A stretch of DNA of 64,000 nt from Ruminococcus flavefaciens (GTDB lineage: Bacteria > Bacillota > Clostridia > Oscillospirales > Ruminococcaceae): the NCBI GenBank assembly GCA_015067005.1, contig SVNH01000015.1:23068-87067 (forward strand), read 5' to 3'. A model generated the notes under the pieces. It saw only the letters and a list, made by a program, of their open reading frames with translations. It did no database searches and was not told the origin of the DNA. The position numbers and the translations under genes were made by a program. Positions 54,089 to 63,936 of this stretch are shown piece after piece. Every line of letters begins with the position of its first letter. Position 1 is the stretch's first letter.

Positions 54089-54499
54089 ATGGATGTTATG
54101 GAACTTACAAGAGAACTCGGAAAGGCTATCCAGCAGGATGACCGTTATATCGCTTATAATCTTGCAAAACAGGTCAATGATAATGATGCTGAACTCAATG
54201 CGGATATTGAAAAGTTCGATGCTCTCCGCAGTGAACTCAACGAGATCATGAGAAAGGACGTTCAGGCTGAGGATACTGATAAGCTCAAGGAACTCGATGA
54301 GAGCATCAAGGCTCAGTACCAGAAGATAATCACAAACAAGAATATGGTAGTATTTCAGGCTGCACAGAAGAGCCTTGAAACACTTATCAATAACATAAAC
54401 CAGATCATAACCATGTGCGCTAACGGCGAAGATCCTGAGACCTGTCAGCCTTCGAGCGGCTGCTCGGGAAGCTGTGCGACCTGCGGCGGATGCGGCTGA
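54089..54499 (+). CDS. YlbF-family protein with Cys-rich tail
   Basis: 136 aa, mostly helical (DVMELTRELGKAIQQDDRYIA...; VFQAAQKSLETLINNINQII), matching the YlbF/YmcA family. The C-terminus is CQPSSGCSGSCATCGGCG with six Cys, likely an Fe-S or zinc site. In Bacillus the YlbF-YmcA-YaaT complex carries Fe-S clusters and guides RNase Y. AAGGAG precedes the ATG; mutS follows after 52 bp. Confidence 0.85.
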   Translation: MDVMELTRELGKAIQQDDRYIAYNLAKQVNDNDAELNADIEKFDALRSELNEIMRKDVQAEDTDKLKELDESIKAQYQKIITNKNMVVFQAAQKSLETLINNINQIITMCANGEDPETCQPSSGCSGSCATCGGCG

Positions 54500-54551
54500 T
54501 AAATGCTGAGGCATACCCTAAAAACGAATTTCTGAAAAGGAGCATACGTGC

Positions 54552-57173
54552 ATGGAAATAGACAGAAGTAAGATCTCGCCTATGATGCTTCAGTATCTTG
54601 AGGTGAAAGACAAATACGAAGATTGTGTACTGTTTTTCCGTCTTGGCGACTTTTACGAGATGTTCTTTGACGATGCTATAAGAGTATCAAAAGCACTTGA
54701 ACTGACGCTTACCGGCAGAGACTGCGGACTTGAGGAACGTGCACCGATGTGCGGAGTTCCTTATCATGCTGCGGATATATATATCAAGAAGCTGATAGAG
54801 CTCGGCTACAAGGTAGCTGTATGCGAGCAGCTTACCGATCCGGCTGAGACAAAGGGAATAGTTATAAGAGACGTTATAAGAGTTGTGACTCCGGGCACTC
54901 TTACTGACAGCAGTATGCTCGATGACGGCTCGAACAACTTTATTTGCAGCATTTTCTATGATGAAGAGGCTAAGGAGTGCGGAGTTGCATCGGCGGATAT
55001 TTCCACCGGTGAGGCTGCTGTTATACAGTTTTCAGGCAAGGATCTTGAAGCCGGAGTTATCAATGAACTCAGCCGCATACGTCCGGCGGAGATCATTTTT
55101 ACTGATTCCTTCCTTTCGCTTAAAAACGTATCGGATTTTATAAAAGTAAGGCTCGGCTGCTCAGTTACGCTCCGTGAAGCTGAAAGCTTCACACCGTCTT
55201 CGGGCAGCAGTACAGTAGCCGAACTATTTAATGTGAAGACGGTGTCCGAGCTGGGGATCAGCTCGGACGGAGCGGACTGTGCAGCCGTCTGCGGACTTTT
55301 CGATTACATCAACGACACTCAGAAGTCCTCGGTATCGAGATTCACGAAGCTGAAAATACTCGGCGGAGAGCAGTTCATGGGACTTGACCTTAATGCAAGG
55401 CGGAATCTTGAACTTACTGAAACGCTCAGGAACAAGGAGAAAAAAGGCTCGCTTCTGTGGGTGCTTGATTCCACTAAAACCTCAATGGGCAGAAGAATGC
55501 TCAGGAACTGGATCGAACAGCCGCTGAAAAGTCCGGCAAGAATAATCGAAAGACTTGATGCTGTTGAGGCTTTTTACAGAAAGAGCGTAATTACCGGCGA
55601 TATTGCCGAACTTCTCGAAAGAGTATACGACCTTGAAAGACTTATGACCAAGGTAATGTATAAGACTGCAAATCCGCGTGATCTGAAGTCACTTTCTGCG
55701 ACAGCAAAGCAGCTGCCGCTTATCAAGGCTGAACTTGCCAAGTTTGAGGGCTCTAAGCTGCTGGATTCACTGAGAGGTGAAATATCAGACCTCGAAGAGA
55801 TAGTGAATCTTGTCGAGAATGCTGTCATGGACGATCCGCCGATAACAGTAAAGGACGGAGGCGTTATCAAGGAAGGCTTTAACGAGGAGCTTGATGAGCT
55901 TCGTCATATCATGAATAACGGCAGAAGCATAATAGATGAGATCGCTCAGAGAGAACGTGAATCGACCGGCATAAAGGGACTTAAAATAGGCTTCAACAGG
56001 GTATTCGGATATTATCTTGAAGTTACACGTTCCTACTATGATCTCATTCCTGAGGGCTGGATACGCAAGCAGACGCTCGCTAATGCCGAACGCTTTATCA
56101 CCGAGGAACTCAAAAATGCCGAGAATACCATTCTTGGTGCAAAGGACAAGGCACTCTCGCTTGAAGCTGATATTTTCGCAGAGGTGCGCGAATTCCTCGC
56201 AACCAAGCTTGAACCGGTACAAAAGACCGCTTCGGCAGTTGCTGCGGTTGACGTTCTGTGTTCGTTTGCAGAGGTCGCACTGCGTAATCAGTACGTCAAG
56301 CCTGAGATCGCAATTGACGGTGCTATCGACATAAAAGCCGGCAGACATCCGGTTGTTGAACTGATGCTCAACGATGAGGTGTTCGTGCCAAATGACATAC
56401 ATATAGATAAGAAGTCCAACAGGATGTCGATAATCACAGGACCGAATATGTCCGGTAAATCCACATATATGCGCCAGACCGCTCTTATTGTGCTTATGGC
56501 TCAGATCGGAAGCTTTGTTCCGGCAGATTCGGCAAGAATATCCGTTGTTGACAAGATATTCACCCGTGTCGGCGCGTCCGATGACCTTACAGCCGGACAG
56601 TCCACATTCATGGTCGAAATGAGCGAGGTCTCGGACATCCTGAAAAATGCTACCCCCGACAGTCTTGTCATTCTCGATGAAGTCGGACGAGGCACTTCTA
56701 CGTTTGACGGCGTAAGTATTGCCCGTGCGGTCGCAGAGCATATATGTTCATCGAAAAAACTCGGCTGCAAGACACTTTTTGCTACACACTATCACGAACT
56801 TATCGGTCTTGAAAACGAGATCGAGGGCGTTAAGAATTACAGTATCGCAGTTAATAAGCACGGCGGAACTATACGCTTTCTGCGAAAAATAGTCCGCGGA
56901 GGCGTTGACGAGAGCTATGGCGTTGATGTTGCAAAGCTTGCCGGACTTCCTGCGAAAGTTGTCAGCCGTGCGAGGGAGCTCCTTGAAGAAATGGAGAAGT
57001 CCCATGCCGGCGAGCACAAGGTCAGCGAGAATACTTCCGGAGGACAGATGAGCTTTGGTGCGGTAAGCAGCGAGAGTGCTCTTTCAATGCTCAGAAAGAC
57101 AAATATTGATGAACTCACAGATGCGGAATGCCGCGAGCTTCTCAAGGATATGCTAAATACAATGGAGGTATAA
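54552..57173 (+). CDS. mutS: DNA mismatch repair protein MutS
   Basis: 873 aa. The mismatch-binding domain has the FYEMF motif (RLGDFYEMFFDDA), followed by the connector, core and clamp. The ATPase has Walker A TGPNMSGKSTYMRQ (about residue 630), DDLTAGQSTFMVEM, Walker B LVILDEVGRGTSTFDG and the His switch ATHYHEL. Length is normal. No mutL follows; the next gene is unknown and starts 2 bp after the mutS stop. Confidence 0.97.
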   Translation: MEIDRSKISPMMLQYLEVKDKYEDCVLFFRLGDFYEMFFDDAIRVSKALELTLTGRDCGLEERAPMCGVPYHAADIYIKKLIELGYKVAVCEQLTDPAETKGIVIRDVIRVVTPGTLTDSSMLDDGSNNFICSIFYDEEAKECGVASADISTGEAAVIQFSGKDLEAGVINELSRIRPAEIIFTDSFLSLKNVSDFIKVRLGCSVTLREAESFTPSSGSSTVAELFNVKTVSELGISSDGADCAAVCGLFDYINDTQKSSVSRFTKLKILGGEQFMGLDLNARRNLELTETLRNKEKKGSLLWVLDSTKTSMGRRMLRNWIEQPLKSPARIIERLDAVEAFYRKSVITGDIAELLERVYDLERLMTKVMYKTANPRDLKSLSATAKQLPLIKAELAKFEGSKLLDSLRGEISDLEEIVNLVENAVMDDPPITVKDGGVIKEGFNEELDELRHIMNNGRSIIDEIAQRERESTGIKGLKIGFNRVFGYYLEVTRSYYDLIPEGWIRKQTLANAERFITEELKNAENTILGAKDKALSLEADIFAEVREFLATKLEPVQKTASAVAAVDVLCSFAEVALRNQYVKPEIAIDGAIDIKAGRHPVVELMLNDEVFVPNDIHIDKKSNRMSIITGPNMSGKSTYMRQTALIVLMAQIGSFVPADSARISVVDKIFTRVGASDDLTAGQSTFMVEMSEVSDILKNATPDSLVILDEVGRGTSTFDGVSIARAVAEHICSSKKLGCKTLFATHYHELIGLENEIEGVKNYSIAVNKHGGTIRFLRKIVRGGVDESYGVDVAKLAGLPAKVVSRARELLEEMEKSHAGEHKVSENTSGGQMSFGAVSSESALSMLRKTNIDELTDAECRELLKDMLNTMEV

Positions 57174-57175
57174 AA

Positions 57176-57580
57176 ATGCACCTTATATCAAATGAAGATG
57201 TTATGAGAGGGGATCTCGCCAAATTCGGCGTTGAATACAGATCCCCCTGCTACATTTCAATAAACGACTGCTCAGGCTTTCTGGCTTCAAATGCAGGTAT
57301 CCGTCCCGGATTTGCTGCATATACCGATGACGGTTATCTGCTCATCTATATCGACGGCATTACCGGTGCTGCACAGATAGCTATAACAAGTGACAATGTT
57401 ACATCTCTGGATATAAAGAAGCTTCCGCTGCTCCCTGAACATTCTATCAAGATCAAGGGAATACAGGACGGCAATAAGTTTTACTACAAGCTACTTCTTC
57501 CGCATAAATCGGGAAAGAGCTTTCCTTCACAGAAGGAGAATACAGCCGATCTTATCAGCTTCCTTGAATACTGGAAGTGA
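57176..57580 (+). CDS. Unknown 134-aa protein after mutS
   Basis: Starts HLISNEDVMRGDLAKFGVEY; middle has GIRPGFAAYTDDGYLLIYID and AQIAITSDNVTSLDIKKLPL. No signal peptide or membrane helix. The alternation of charged and hydrophobic residues suggests a beta-rich soluble domain. GGAGG near the mutS end precedes the ATG, so the two genes are coupled. I do not recognise the family. Confidence 0.75.
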   Translation: MHLISNEDVMRGDLAKFGVEYRSPCYISINDCSGFLASNAGIRPGFAAYTDDGYLLIYIDGITGAAQIAITSDNVTSLDIKKLPLLPEHSIKIKGIQDGNKFYYKLLLPHKSGKSFPSQKENTADLISFLEYWK

Positions 57581-57617
57581 GCAGAAACGGTGATATAAAA
57601 TATAGAACGGAGGTAAT

Positions 57618-58865
57618 ATGATGCCTGCATATTTCAGCATATATATAGAAATGAATCATAGTCTGCTCGATTATACAACGGTCGATGAGCTGCACTTTTA
57701 TATGAAACACGCCGGTCTGACTTTCAAGAAGGGCTGTCAGTGGGCAGAAGGACTTACTGAAAAAGAGATAATCGAGCATAATCAGAAGCTGCTGCTCGAA
57801 AATTTTGTGCCTGATACTGACCAGAGCCCGGAAGGCGGCTATGCACAGTCCGAGTTTGAGACAGAGGGATTTTCGGGAGTGAGAGGCTTCTTCCTGAATA
57901 GATTTCCGGAGGACAAGGAGTTCGTTTACGAACTTGTCATTCCTGAGGAAGAGGTCTTCGGCACTGAAAAGAATACCATAAAAAAAGAAGCTGCCGAGAG
58001 GATAAAGCATCTTCTTGAATGGATATGGCATATGCCTACATTGAAGTCTTTGCAGACATCCGGTGAAACGGGAAGCTGCGTTTCTGAGATGAGCTTCGGA
58101 GAGAATAGCCTTCCGAGCGCGATGCCTTATGCTTTTGTTTCTGAGGAACAGTTCAGCAGACTTGATACTGAAGGCTTTGAGGCTGAGCATCTGCCGACAA
58201 GCGGCGTTTTGCTCACAAATAAGAAATATAAACTCGTGCAGGAGGGAAAAACAATGAATAAAGCAATGACCATTTCATATGAGGTAGGCAATAACCTTTA
58301 CCTCAATTTCACGAATAAGTGTCCTTGTGCCTGCACATTCTGCATAAGAAATAATGCCGACGGTGCTTATGGATCCGATCCTCTCTGGCTTGAACACGAG
58401 CCTTCTATGGATGAGATAAAGGCTGATCTTGACAAGCGTGATATAGCAGGATATGATGAGATAGTGTTCTGCGGCTACGGTGAACCTACCGAAAGGCTGG
58501 AAACTGTCATTGAAGCAGCTGCGTATCTCAGGGAAAAGGGATGTAAAAAGCTGCGTATCAATACCAACGGCCTCGGCGATCTTGTGAACGGCAGAAGCAT
58601 TGCCGGAGAACTCTGCGAGGCTGTGGACATTGTTTCCGTAAGCCTTAATGCCGGTACTGAGGACGAATACATGAAGGTGACACGTCCGAGATTTGACAAT
58701 GCCTTCGCAGCAATGCAGAAATTCACTGCGGATTGCGTAAAGACCGGCAAGGCAGAGGTGGTAATGTCGGTAGTTGATGTTATCCCGCAGGAGCAGATCG
58801 AGGCTTCAAGGAACGTGGCAGAGAGTCTCGGAGCAGTGCTCAGAGTAAGAAAATATGATTCTTAA
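57618..58865 (+). CDS. Unknown domain fused to TatD-associated radical SAM protein
   Basis: 415 aa in one frame. Residues 1-212 are an acidic domain I do not recognise (YFSIYIEMNHSLLDYTTVDE; EWIWHMPTLKSL). Residues 213-415 match the short TatD-linked radical SAM family: LYLNFTNKCPCACTFCIRNN with the C-x3-C-x2-C cluster, FCGYGEPTERLE, INTNGLGDLVNGR and VSVSLNAG. A strong internal ribosome site GGAGGG (58241-58246) lies 7 nt before an in-frame ATG at 58254. The radical SAM part may therefore also be made alone. No stop or frameshift separates the two halves. Confidence 0.8.
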   Translation: MMPAYFSIYIEMNHSLLDYTTVDELHFYMKHAGLTFKKGCQWAEGLTEKEIIEHNQKLLLENFVPDTDQSPEGGYAQSEFETEGFSGVRGFFLNRFPEDKEFVYELVIPEEEVFGTEKNTIKKEAAERIKHLLEWIWHMPTLKSLQTSGETGSCVSEMSFGENSLPSAMPYAFVSEEQFSRLDTEGFEAEHLPTSGVLLTNKKYKLVQEGKTMNKAMTISYEVGNNLYLNFTNKCPCACTFCIRNNADGAYGSDPLWLEHEPSMDEIKADLDKRDIAGYDEIVFCGYGEPTERLETVIEAAAYLREKGCKKLRINTNGLGDLVNGRSIAGELCEAVDIVSVSLNAGTEDEYMKVTRPRFDNAFAAMQKFTADCVKTGKAEVVMSVVDVIPQEQIEASRNVAESLGAVLRVRKYDS

Positions 58866-59015
58866 TGTGCATTGCTCACAAAAATCAACAGTGGTATTTG
58901 TGCAGGATTTTGCATAAGCACTATGGAATTTTTTTGAAAAATATGTTATAATAGCCATTAGGAATGTGTATTATTGCACACCTTAACTAATGTGCCATGA
59001 CTGGAGGAATATAGT

Positions 59016-59162
59016 ATGAAGCACGGAAAGATAATTATTGCCGCAGCAGCTGTTACTCTTTGTACAGCAGGTCTCACAACCGCCTGCATAGTCGTTTGCA
59101 GGAGACTGTTTGAGAAAAACTATATCTCAGTCAGTGACAGCAATAGGTTAAGTAAATATTAA
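59016..59162 (+). CDS. Small membrane protein (48 aa)
   Basis: GGAGG lies 10 nt before the ATG. It starts MKHGKIIIAAAAVTLCTAGL and continues TTACIVVCRR, one membrane helix with three Cys, then a short polar tail. TATAAT at 58947-58952 may be its promoter. It ends 18 bp before the ilvE start. Unknown function. Confidence 0.6.
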   Translation: MKHGKIIIAAAAVTLCTAGLTTACIVVCRRLFEKNYISVSDSNRLSKY

Positions 59163-59180
59163 AAAGAAGGTTGAAGTAAA

Positions 59181-60248
59181 ATGGAAATCAAATTTACCAA
59201 AGCAGACAAACTCAAGAATAAGCCGCAGCCAGGCGATAAGCTCGGATTCGGCCATATCTTCACAGACTATATGCTCGTTATGCCCTACGATGAGGGTCAG
59301 GGCTGGCATGATCCTGAGATCAAGCCTTATGCTCCTATCGAGCTTTCACCTGCCGCAATGTGTCTGCACTACGGTCAGGAAGTTTTCGAGGGCTTAAAGG
59401 CTTACCGCACCGCTGACGGCAAAGTTCAGCTCTTCCGTCCACAGGAGAACTTCAAGAGACTCAATCAGTCCAACGAGAGACTCGTTATCCCTGAGCTCCC
59501 CGAAGGTCTCGCTCTTGACTGCCTTATGGAACTCCTCAAGGTCGAGAAGGACTGGGTTCCTTCAAAGGAAGGCGAATCACTCTATATCCGTCCGTTCATC
59601 ATCGCTGTTGACCCGTTCCTCGGCGTAAAGCCCGGTGCTCAGTACCTCTTCATTATCATCCTTTCACCTTCAGGTGCTTACTATGAGAGCGGTCTCAATC
59701 CTGTTAATATCTACGTTGAGAGCAAGTATGTCCGCGCTGTAAGAGGCGGTATGGGATTCGCTAAGACAGGCGGTAACTACGCTGCTTCTCTTATCGGTCA
59801 GGACGAGGCTCACAAGCAGAACTACTCACAGGTTCTCTGGCTCGACGGCGTTGAACAGAAGTACATAGAAGAAGTTGGCGCTATGAACATCTTCTTCGTT
59901 ATCGACGGCAAGGTTGTTACACCTATGCTTCAGGGCTCTATCCTCCCAGGTATCACAAGAAAGTCTGCTATCGAAGTATGCAAGTCCAAGGGACTTACAG
60001 TTGAGGAAAGACGTATCACTATCCAGGAGATCGCTGATGCATACGATGCTGGTAAGCTCGATGAGGTATTCGGTACTGGTACAGCTGCTGTAATCTCACC
60101 TGTTGGTCACCTCAAGTGGAACGACAAGGTTATGGAGATCAACGATAATAAGATCGGTAAGATCTCACAGATGCTCTATGATACAATGACAGGTATCCAG
60201 TGGGGCAAGATCGAGGATACATTCGGCTGGATCGTACCGGTTGAATAA
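59181..60248 (+). CDS. ilvE: Branched-chain amino acid aminotransferase
   Basis: 355 aa, fold type IV PLP enzyme of the large BCAT group. It has [21 protein letters not shown] [33 protein letters not shown], the PLP Lys in [34 protein letters not shown] and [12 protein letters not shown]. It makes and breaks down Leu, Ile and Val with glutamate as partner. AGAAGG precedes the ATG. Codon use is strongly biased, suggesting high expression. Confidence 0.95.
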   Translation: MEIKFTKADKLKNKPQPGDKLGFGHIFTDYMLVMPYDEGQGWHDPEIKPYAPIELSPAAMCLHYGQEVFEGLKAYRTADGKVQLFRPQENFKRLNQSNERLVIPELPEGLALDCLMELLKVEKDWVPSKEGESLYIRPFIIAVDPFLGVKPGAQYLFIIILSPSGAYYESGLNPVNIYVESKYVRAVRGGMGFAKTGGNYAASLIGQDEAHKQNYSQVLWLDGVEQKYIEEVGAMNIFFVIDGKVVTPMLQGSILPGITRKSAIEVCKSKGLTVEERRITIQEIADAYDAGKLDEVFGTGTAAVISPVGHLKWNDKVMEINDNKIGKISQMLYDTMTGIQWGKIEDTFGWIVPVE

Positions 60249-60300
60249 TTGTAATATACCGTTTATCGGGGCGAATCAACAGCATAACCTAATAAGAACA

Positions 60301-60337
60301 CAGGCGGACGTTTTAAAGCGTTCGCCTGCTTTTTTTG
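60301..60337 (+). terminator. Terminator after ilvE
   Basis: CAGGCGGACG / CGTTCGCCTG with one mismatch, then CTTTTTTT. Confidence 0.85.
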
Positions 60338-60367
60338 TGAATAAGTTACAAAATTGATATAGAGCAA

Positions 60368-60396
60368 TTGACAAATGCGCTAAAATATGGTAGAAT
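60368..60396 (+). promoter_or_regulatory. Promoter of the 33-aa ORF
   Basis: TTGACA, 17 bp, TAGAAT, 31 bp before the ATG at 60428. Confidence 0.75.
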
Positions 60397-60427
60397 GTTT
60401 TATCATCAGTTTTTAGGAGTGTTGATC

Positions 60428-60529
60428 ATGGGAACAGTTGGACGTTTAGTTAATATATATATAGGTAAATTAACTAACTGTACCCATTCGACAATTTCAT
60501 ATGGTAATAAAGCGTATTTCGCAGGATAA
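60428..60529 (+). CDS. Small 33-aa ORF with own promoter and terminator
   Basis: ATG after AGGAGTGTTGATC. It starts MGTVGRLVNIYIGKLTNCTH and ends AYFAG. The last codons form the 5' arm of a long terminator. It could be a small protein, or the DNA could be a short regulatory RNA in which the ORF is incidental. I do not recognise it. Confidence 0.45.
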   Translation: MGTVGRLVNIYIGKLTNCTHSTISYGNKAYFAG

Positions 60530-60565
60530 TCATGTCCGGCGGAGTGCGCTTTTTTATTTTTTTAC
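60509..60565 (+). terminator. Long terminator overlapping the 33-aa ORF
   Basis: AAAGCG(T)ATT(T)CGC(A)GGA / TCC(G)GCG(G)AGT(G)CGCTTT: a stem of about 17 pairs with G-U wobbles and one mismatch, 8-nt loop, then TTTTATTTTTTT. The ORF stop codon lies in the loop-side arm. Confidence 0.75.
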
Positions 60566-60653
60566 TGCCAAACGCATACGCAAATTAAAATTTGCACTGT
60601 GCGTATCGGTAAAAGGGTTATTCAAATATTATTAAATCTTGGAGGAAAAGAAG

Positions 60654-61664
60654 ATGGGAACTATGAAGAAAATCGCATTAGTGCTTGCTGCAGTTATCTC
60701 AGCATCAATGTCGCTCACATCATGCGGCGGAAGCAGTGACAGCAGCAGCAAGGAAACAACAACGGCTGCCTCTACAACAGCTGCTTCTACAACTGCGGCT
60801 GCAACTGAATCAACAACAGCAGCTTCTACTACAAAGGCAGCTGCAACTAAAGCTTCCAGCGGTTCAAAGACACAGAAGAAGGGTTCTTCTGCTGTTGCAA
60901 AGCAGACATCTGCTCCTGCAGCTCCTGCTGCACAGGCTGAAATGCCTTCCGAATACGTTAATGCAGTAGCTAACTCTGTATGGGTTGGTATGGACGCAGA
61001 CTTTAACTGCTATGCTTTAGCTTTCTCTGATGAGCAGGTTATCCTTGAATGCGACGACGATTCAAGCTTTGAAGGATACTGGGGCGTTGCTGAGGGGGAT
61101 CCGACATTCTACATTTTCAGTGATGCTGAGCTTACACAGCCTGTATTTGCTATTCCGTGGTCATTAGACCTCGATCATGAGCTTATCATTCTCAATGATG
61201 CTGTTGTTATGACAGAAGTTGAAGCAGCTACTTTTGAAGATGCTGCTAAGATACTTGAAGAAGAAGCATTAGTTTGCCAGATTGCTGATGCACTTGACGG
61301 TACATACTGGGCTGGTCCTTCAACTGACGGAAGCTTCGCTGCACTTTCACTTGAGAACGGCGAACTCGAATTCTATGAGCTCGATGCTGACGGTTCAGAA
61401 TCAGCAGGCAAGTATCTCTGGAGCCTTGATACTACCGGATTAACTCTCTATGATGAGCAGCACAATGCTCTCGAAAAACTCAGCCTTACAATTTCTTCTG
61501 ACGGTTCACAGATTCAGATGGCTTGCAAGAGCGGTTCTACTGTTCTTACAGAAGTTTCTGAAGAGGATTCAGTTGATATTGCATTATTCCTCCACACACT
61601 CGCTGAAGGCGGAATAGATGAAGCTGATTTAGATGAAGTTCTTGATGCGGCAGAGGCTGAATGA
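60654..61664 (+). CDS. Acidic lipoprotein with Thr/Ala-rich linker
   Basis: 336 aa. Lipoprotein signal (KKIALVLAAVISASMSLTSC, Cys24), then a Ser/Thr/Ala-rich linker of about 75 residues, and an acidic C-terminal part with two related beta-rich units (VWVGMDADFNCYALAFSDEQ; YWAGPSTDGSFAALSLENGE). It ends in an Asp/Glu/Ala helix. It is exported and lipid-anchored; the function is unknown. GGAGG precedes the ATG at 60654. Confidence 0.8.
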   Translation: MGTMKKIALVLAAVISASMSLTSCGGSSDSSSKETTTAASTTAASTTAAATESTTAASTTKAAATKASSGSKTQKKGSSAVAKQTSAPAAPAAQAEMPSEYVNAVANSVWVGMDADFNCYALAFSDEQVILECDDDSSFEGYWGVAEGDPTFYIFSDAELTQPVFAIPWSLDLDHELIILNDAVVMTEVEAATFEDAAKILEEEALVCQIADALDGTYWAGPSTDGSFAALSLENGELEFYELDADGSESAGKYLWSLDTTGLTLYDEQHNALEKLSLTISSDGSQIQMACKSGSTVLTEVSEEDSVDIALFLHTLAEGGIDEADLDEVLDAAEAE

Positions 61665-61777
61665 TAAAGCCATATTTCTGATTTATATTACATATTCAAA
61701 GGGCATGATGCGGAGATGTTATGTTTCCGCACTGTCCGGAGATATGAAAAGTGTTCATTGTTGATATTAGTATTGAT

Positions 61778-61820
61778 AAAGCCAGTTGACGCATTTTGTG
61801 CTGTCATCTGGCTTTGTTTA
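61778..61820 (+). terminator. Terminator after the acidic lipoprotein
   Basis: AAAGCCAGTTGAC / GTCATCTGGCTTT with one mismatch and a 12-nt loop, then GTTTAT; 113 nt after the stop codon. Bases 61665-61777 hold nothing else that I can see. Confidence 0.65.
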
Positions 61821-61903
61821 TGTGGAGGCAAGCCCTCCGGAATCCGCTGACATTTAAATTCCCGCTTAAATATGAACAAATTGTAAACTTTCCATGAACA
61901 GGG

Positions 61904-61932
61904 TTGATTTTTAGCGTGAGAAGTTATATACT
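61904..61932 (+). promoter_or_regulatory. htpG promoter
   Basis: TTGATT, 17 bp, TATACT, immediately before the CIRCE operator. Confidence 0.75.
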
Positions 61933-61936
61933 TGAT

Positions 61937-61963
61937 TTAGCACTCAAACGCAGAGAGTGCTAA
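61937..61963 (+). promoter_or_regulatory. CIRCE operator (HrcA site)
   Basis: TTAGCACTC - 9 bp - GAGTGCTAA, a perfect match to the CIRCE element bound by the heat-shock repressor HrcA. It overlaps the expected transcription start of htpG. Confidence 0.95.
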
Positions 61964-61986
61964 AAACTTTCATGGAGATGTTTTAA

Positions 61987-63888
61987 ATGGAAACAAAGCA
62001 GTTCAAAGCAGAGTCCAGAAGACTCCTCGAAATGATGATCCACTCGATCTATACTCACAAGGAAATATTCCTGAGAGAACTTATATCAAACGCCAGCGAT
62101 GCAATTGATAAGCTTTATTTCAAGTCGCTCACAGATGACAAGGTAGGGCTTAACAAGGACGATTTCGCTATCTGGATAACCTCTGATAAGGACGCTAAAA
62201 CTCTTAAAATAACCGATAATGGTATCGGTATGACAGAGGAAGAACTTGAGAATAACCTCGGTACTATCGCAAACAGCGGCTCTTTCAAATTCAAAAATGA
62301 AAACAAGCTTGAAGAGGATAACCAGATCATAGGACAGTTCGGTGTAGGCTTTTATTCTGCATTTATGGTCGCAAAGAAGGTAACTGTTATCTCTAAGGCT
62401 TATGGCAGCGACAAGGCTTTCAAGTGGGAGAGCGAGGGCGTTGACGGCTATACTATCTCTGAGGCTGAGAAGTCAAGCGCCGGTACTGAAATAATCCTTG
62501 AAATGCTTGATGATACTGATGATGAGAAGTATTCCGAGTTCCTCGACCAGTACAGGATAAAGTCGCTCGTTAAGAAGTATTCTGACTATATCCGTTTCCC
62601 TGTAAAAATGGAGATGTCTCACAGCCGTCCGAAGGAGCAGTCCGAGGAGGACAAGGAAGCAAAGAAGCCTCTTGAATATGAGGACTTTATCGAAGTTGAA
62701 ACTCTCAACAGCATGGTCCCGCTCTGGAAGAAGAACAAGAACGAGTTAAAAGAAGAGGACTACAAGCACTTCTATACTGAGAAGTTCTATGATTACAATG
62801 AGCCGTTGAAGTATTCTCACATCAGCAATGAGATGCCGGCTTACAACGCTCTGCTCTTTATACCGTCAAAAGCGCCTTTTGACTACTACTCAAGGGAGTA
62901 TGAAAAGGGACTTCAGCTTTACTCTAACGGTGTCCTCATAATGGACAAGTGCGCTGACCTCCTTCCGGACTATTTCAGCTTTGTAAAGGGACTTGTTGAT
63001 TCAGAAGACCTTTCACTCAATATTTCGCGTGAGATGCTCCAGCATGACCGTCAGCTGAAGGTTATCGCAAAGAGTATCGAAAAGACTATCAGCAGCGAAC
63101 TCAAGAAAATGCTCAAAAACGACCGCGAAAACTATGAGAAGTTCTGGGAAGCATTCGGCTTACAGCTTAAATATGGCGTTTACAGTGAATTCGGCATGAA
63201 TAAGGACAAGCTTCAGGAGCTTCTTATGTTCACATCCTCGAAGGAGAAGAAGCTTGTAACTCTTGATGAATATGTAACAGCTATGGGCGAGGAGCAGAAG
63301 TACATCTACTATGCAACAGGCGAGAGCATTTCACGTATCGAGCAGCTTCCGCAGACAGAACTCATTCTCGATAAGGGCTATGAGATACTTTACCTTACCG
63401 ACAGCGTTGACGAGTTTGCAGTAAAGGCGCTCCACCAGTATAAGGATAAGGAGTTCCGCTCGGTATCTGCCGAAGATCTCGGACTTGAAACAGATGAGAA
63501 GAAGGAAGAGCTCAAAGCTAAAGAGGAAGAAAATTCAGATCTTCTCAGCGGACTTTCAGAAGCACTCAGCGGCAAGGTAGCAAAGGTTATCCTTTCACAA
63601 AGACTTCGTTCTCATCCTGTATGCCTTACAAGTGAGGGTGAGATCTCTCTTGAAATGGAGAAGGTGCTCAATTCGCTTCCGAACAATGAGAAGATACAGG
63701 CACAGAGAGTGCTTGAGATCAATCCTGAGCACGATATATTCAATAAGCTGAAATCAGTAAGTGATTCCGGTGATAAGGATAAGCTCGGCAAGTATGCAAA
63801 GCTCCTTTACGATCAGGCACTTCTTATCGAAGGACTTAGTATCGAAGATCCGGTCGAGTTCTCTAATCTCATCTGCGAGTTAATGTAA
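61987..63888 (+). CDS. htpG: Hsp90-family chaperone HtpG
   Basis: 633 aa. N-terminal GHKL ATPase: [27 protein letters not shown], and [15 protein letters not shown]. Middle and C-terminal domains follow ([20 protein letters not shown]). Cytoplasmic chaperone. Length is normal. A perfect CIRCE site at its start indicates HrcA control; in Bacillus subtilis htpG is not in the CIRCE regulon, so this wiring differs from that model. Confidence 0.97.
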   Translation: METKQFKAESRRLLEMMIHSIYTHKEIFLRELISNASDAIDKLYFKSLTDDKVGLNKDDFAIWITSDKDAKTLKITDNGIGMTEEELENNLGTIANSGSFKFKNENKLEEDNQIIGQFGVGFYSAFMVAKKVTVISKAYGSDKAFKWESEGVDGYTISEAEKSSAGTEIILEMLDDTDDEKYSEFLDQYRIKSLVKKYSDYIRFPVKMEMSHSRPKEQSEEDKEAKKPLEYEDFIEVETLNSMVPLWKKNKNELKEEDYKHFYTEKFYDYNEPLKYSHISNEMPAYNALLFIPSKAPFDYYSREYEKGLQLYSNGVLIMDKCADLLPDYFSFVKGLVDSEDLSLNISREMLQHDRQLKVIAKSIEKTISSELKKMLKNDRENYEKFWEAFGLQLKYGVYSEFGMNKDKLQELLMFTSSKEKKLVTLDEYVTAMGEEQKYIYYATGESISRIEQLPQTELILDKGYEILYLTDSVDEFAVKALHQYKDKEFRSVSAEDLGLETDEKKEELKAKEEENSDLLSGLSEALSGKVAKVILSQRLRSHPVCLTSEGEISLEMEKVLNSLPNNEKIQAQRVLEINPEHDIFNKLKSVSDSGDKDKLGKYAKLLYDQALLIEGLSIEDPVEFSNLICELM

Positions 63889-63898
63889 TGATGCTTCA

Positions 63899-63927
63899 AG
63901 AGCGGACAAATGTCCGCTCTTTTTTTG
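63899..63927 (+). terminator. Terminator after htpG
   Basis: AGAGCGGACA / TGTCCGCTCT followed by a run of T. Confidence 0.85.
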
Positions 63928-63936
63928 TAATTAGAA

